A stretch of 13,786 nucleotides of DNA, taken from NCBI GenBank assembly GCA_900547505.1, contig URGY01000029.1:1-13786 (forward strand), read 5' to 3'. Both the position numbers and the translations under genes were made by a program. Source of the DNA: an uncultured Collinsella sp. GTDB lineage: Bacteria > Actinomycetota > Coriobacteriia > Coriobacteriales > Coriobacteriaceae. The first letter of the stretch is position 1, and the number at the start of each line of letters is the position of its first letter. The notes under the pieces were generated by a model. That model was not told the origin of the DNA, did not search any database, and saw nothing but the letters and a program-made list of their open reading frames with translations. Below are positions 13,680 to 13,786 of the stretch, one piece after another.

Positions 13680-13786
13680 ACACCAAGGCCGACACCAAAA
13701 TCGAATCGAAGTCGTATAAGGCGTCATTTTTTGGCTCTTCGGTGGTTTCTGTGGGAGAGATTCCGGCATAGGCCCAGCTCAGCGGG
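13645..13786 (-). CDS. Possible C-terminal end of a minus-strand gene (partial)
   Basis: Reading leftward from the window edge, one frame stays open for 46 codons and includes WAYAGISPTETTEEPKNDAL and YDFDSILVSALVSKRKR before a TGA at 13647-13645. The composition looks protein-like, but the last part overlaps the tRNA terminator, so the natural stop may have been changed. A gene ending against a tRNA 3' flank is often a tyrosine recombinase of an integrated element; no recombinase motif lies within this short tail, so identity is unproven. Confidence 0.3.
   Translation of the reverse strand, partial: PLSWAYAGISPTETTEEPKNDALYDFDSILVSALVSKRKRSEAQHL

Overview
The window looks like a chromosomal segment of a high-GC Gram-positive bacterium, most likely a Coriobacteriia member such as Collinsella. 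This is inferred from the GC-rich host-like genes, an LPXTG sortase-anchored surface protein and the overall protein style; no 16S or other decisive marker is present. The left edge is the end of a dTDP-glucose 4,6-dehydratase gene (rfbB-like) with its hairpin terminator. The right edge is a DUF3825 protein, a tRNA-Val(CAC) gene with a strong terminator, and possibly the tail of a minus-strand gene.

Between about 276 and 12,600 lies an accessory, mosaic region. In order it holds: a small frameshifted exported or membrane protein gene (276-764); a minus-strand protein with a winged-helix-like N-terminus and one membrane helix (810-1418); a broken IS256-family transposase remnant (about 1549-1990); a two-gene overlapping cassette of a Panacea-domain (SocA-like, DUF4065) protein and a coiled-coil, three-helix membrane protein (2336-3735); a single-helix membrane protein (4192-4764) possibly preceded by a small overlapping ORF; a KAP-family P-loop NTPase of lower GC (5098-6894); a two-gene operon of a DUF6414-like protein and a ClpA/ClpB-type AAA+ ATPase (7170-9235); an LPXTG surface protein (9554-10648); an AbiU2-like HEPN protein with an RNKVFAH motif (10741-11559); a DUF4160 protein with a small partner gene (11803-12347); and a frameshifted gene remnant (about 12351-12584).

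The cluster of toxin-antitoxin-like, NTPase and HEPN modules, broken genes, an IS fragment, changing base composition and an adjacent tRNA gene resembles a defence island. No single unit matches a fully characterised named defence system. The best candidate for an undescribed system is the 7170-9235 operon. The second is the Panacea/coiled-coil-membrane pair, which has the architecture expected of a PanAT-type toxin-antitoxin or abortive-infection pair. All functional statements rest on visible motifs and family knowledge; no searches were run.
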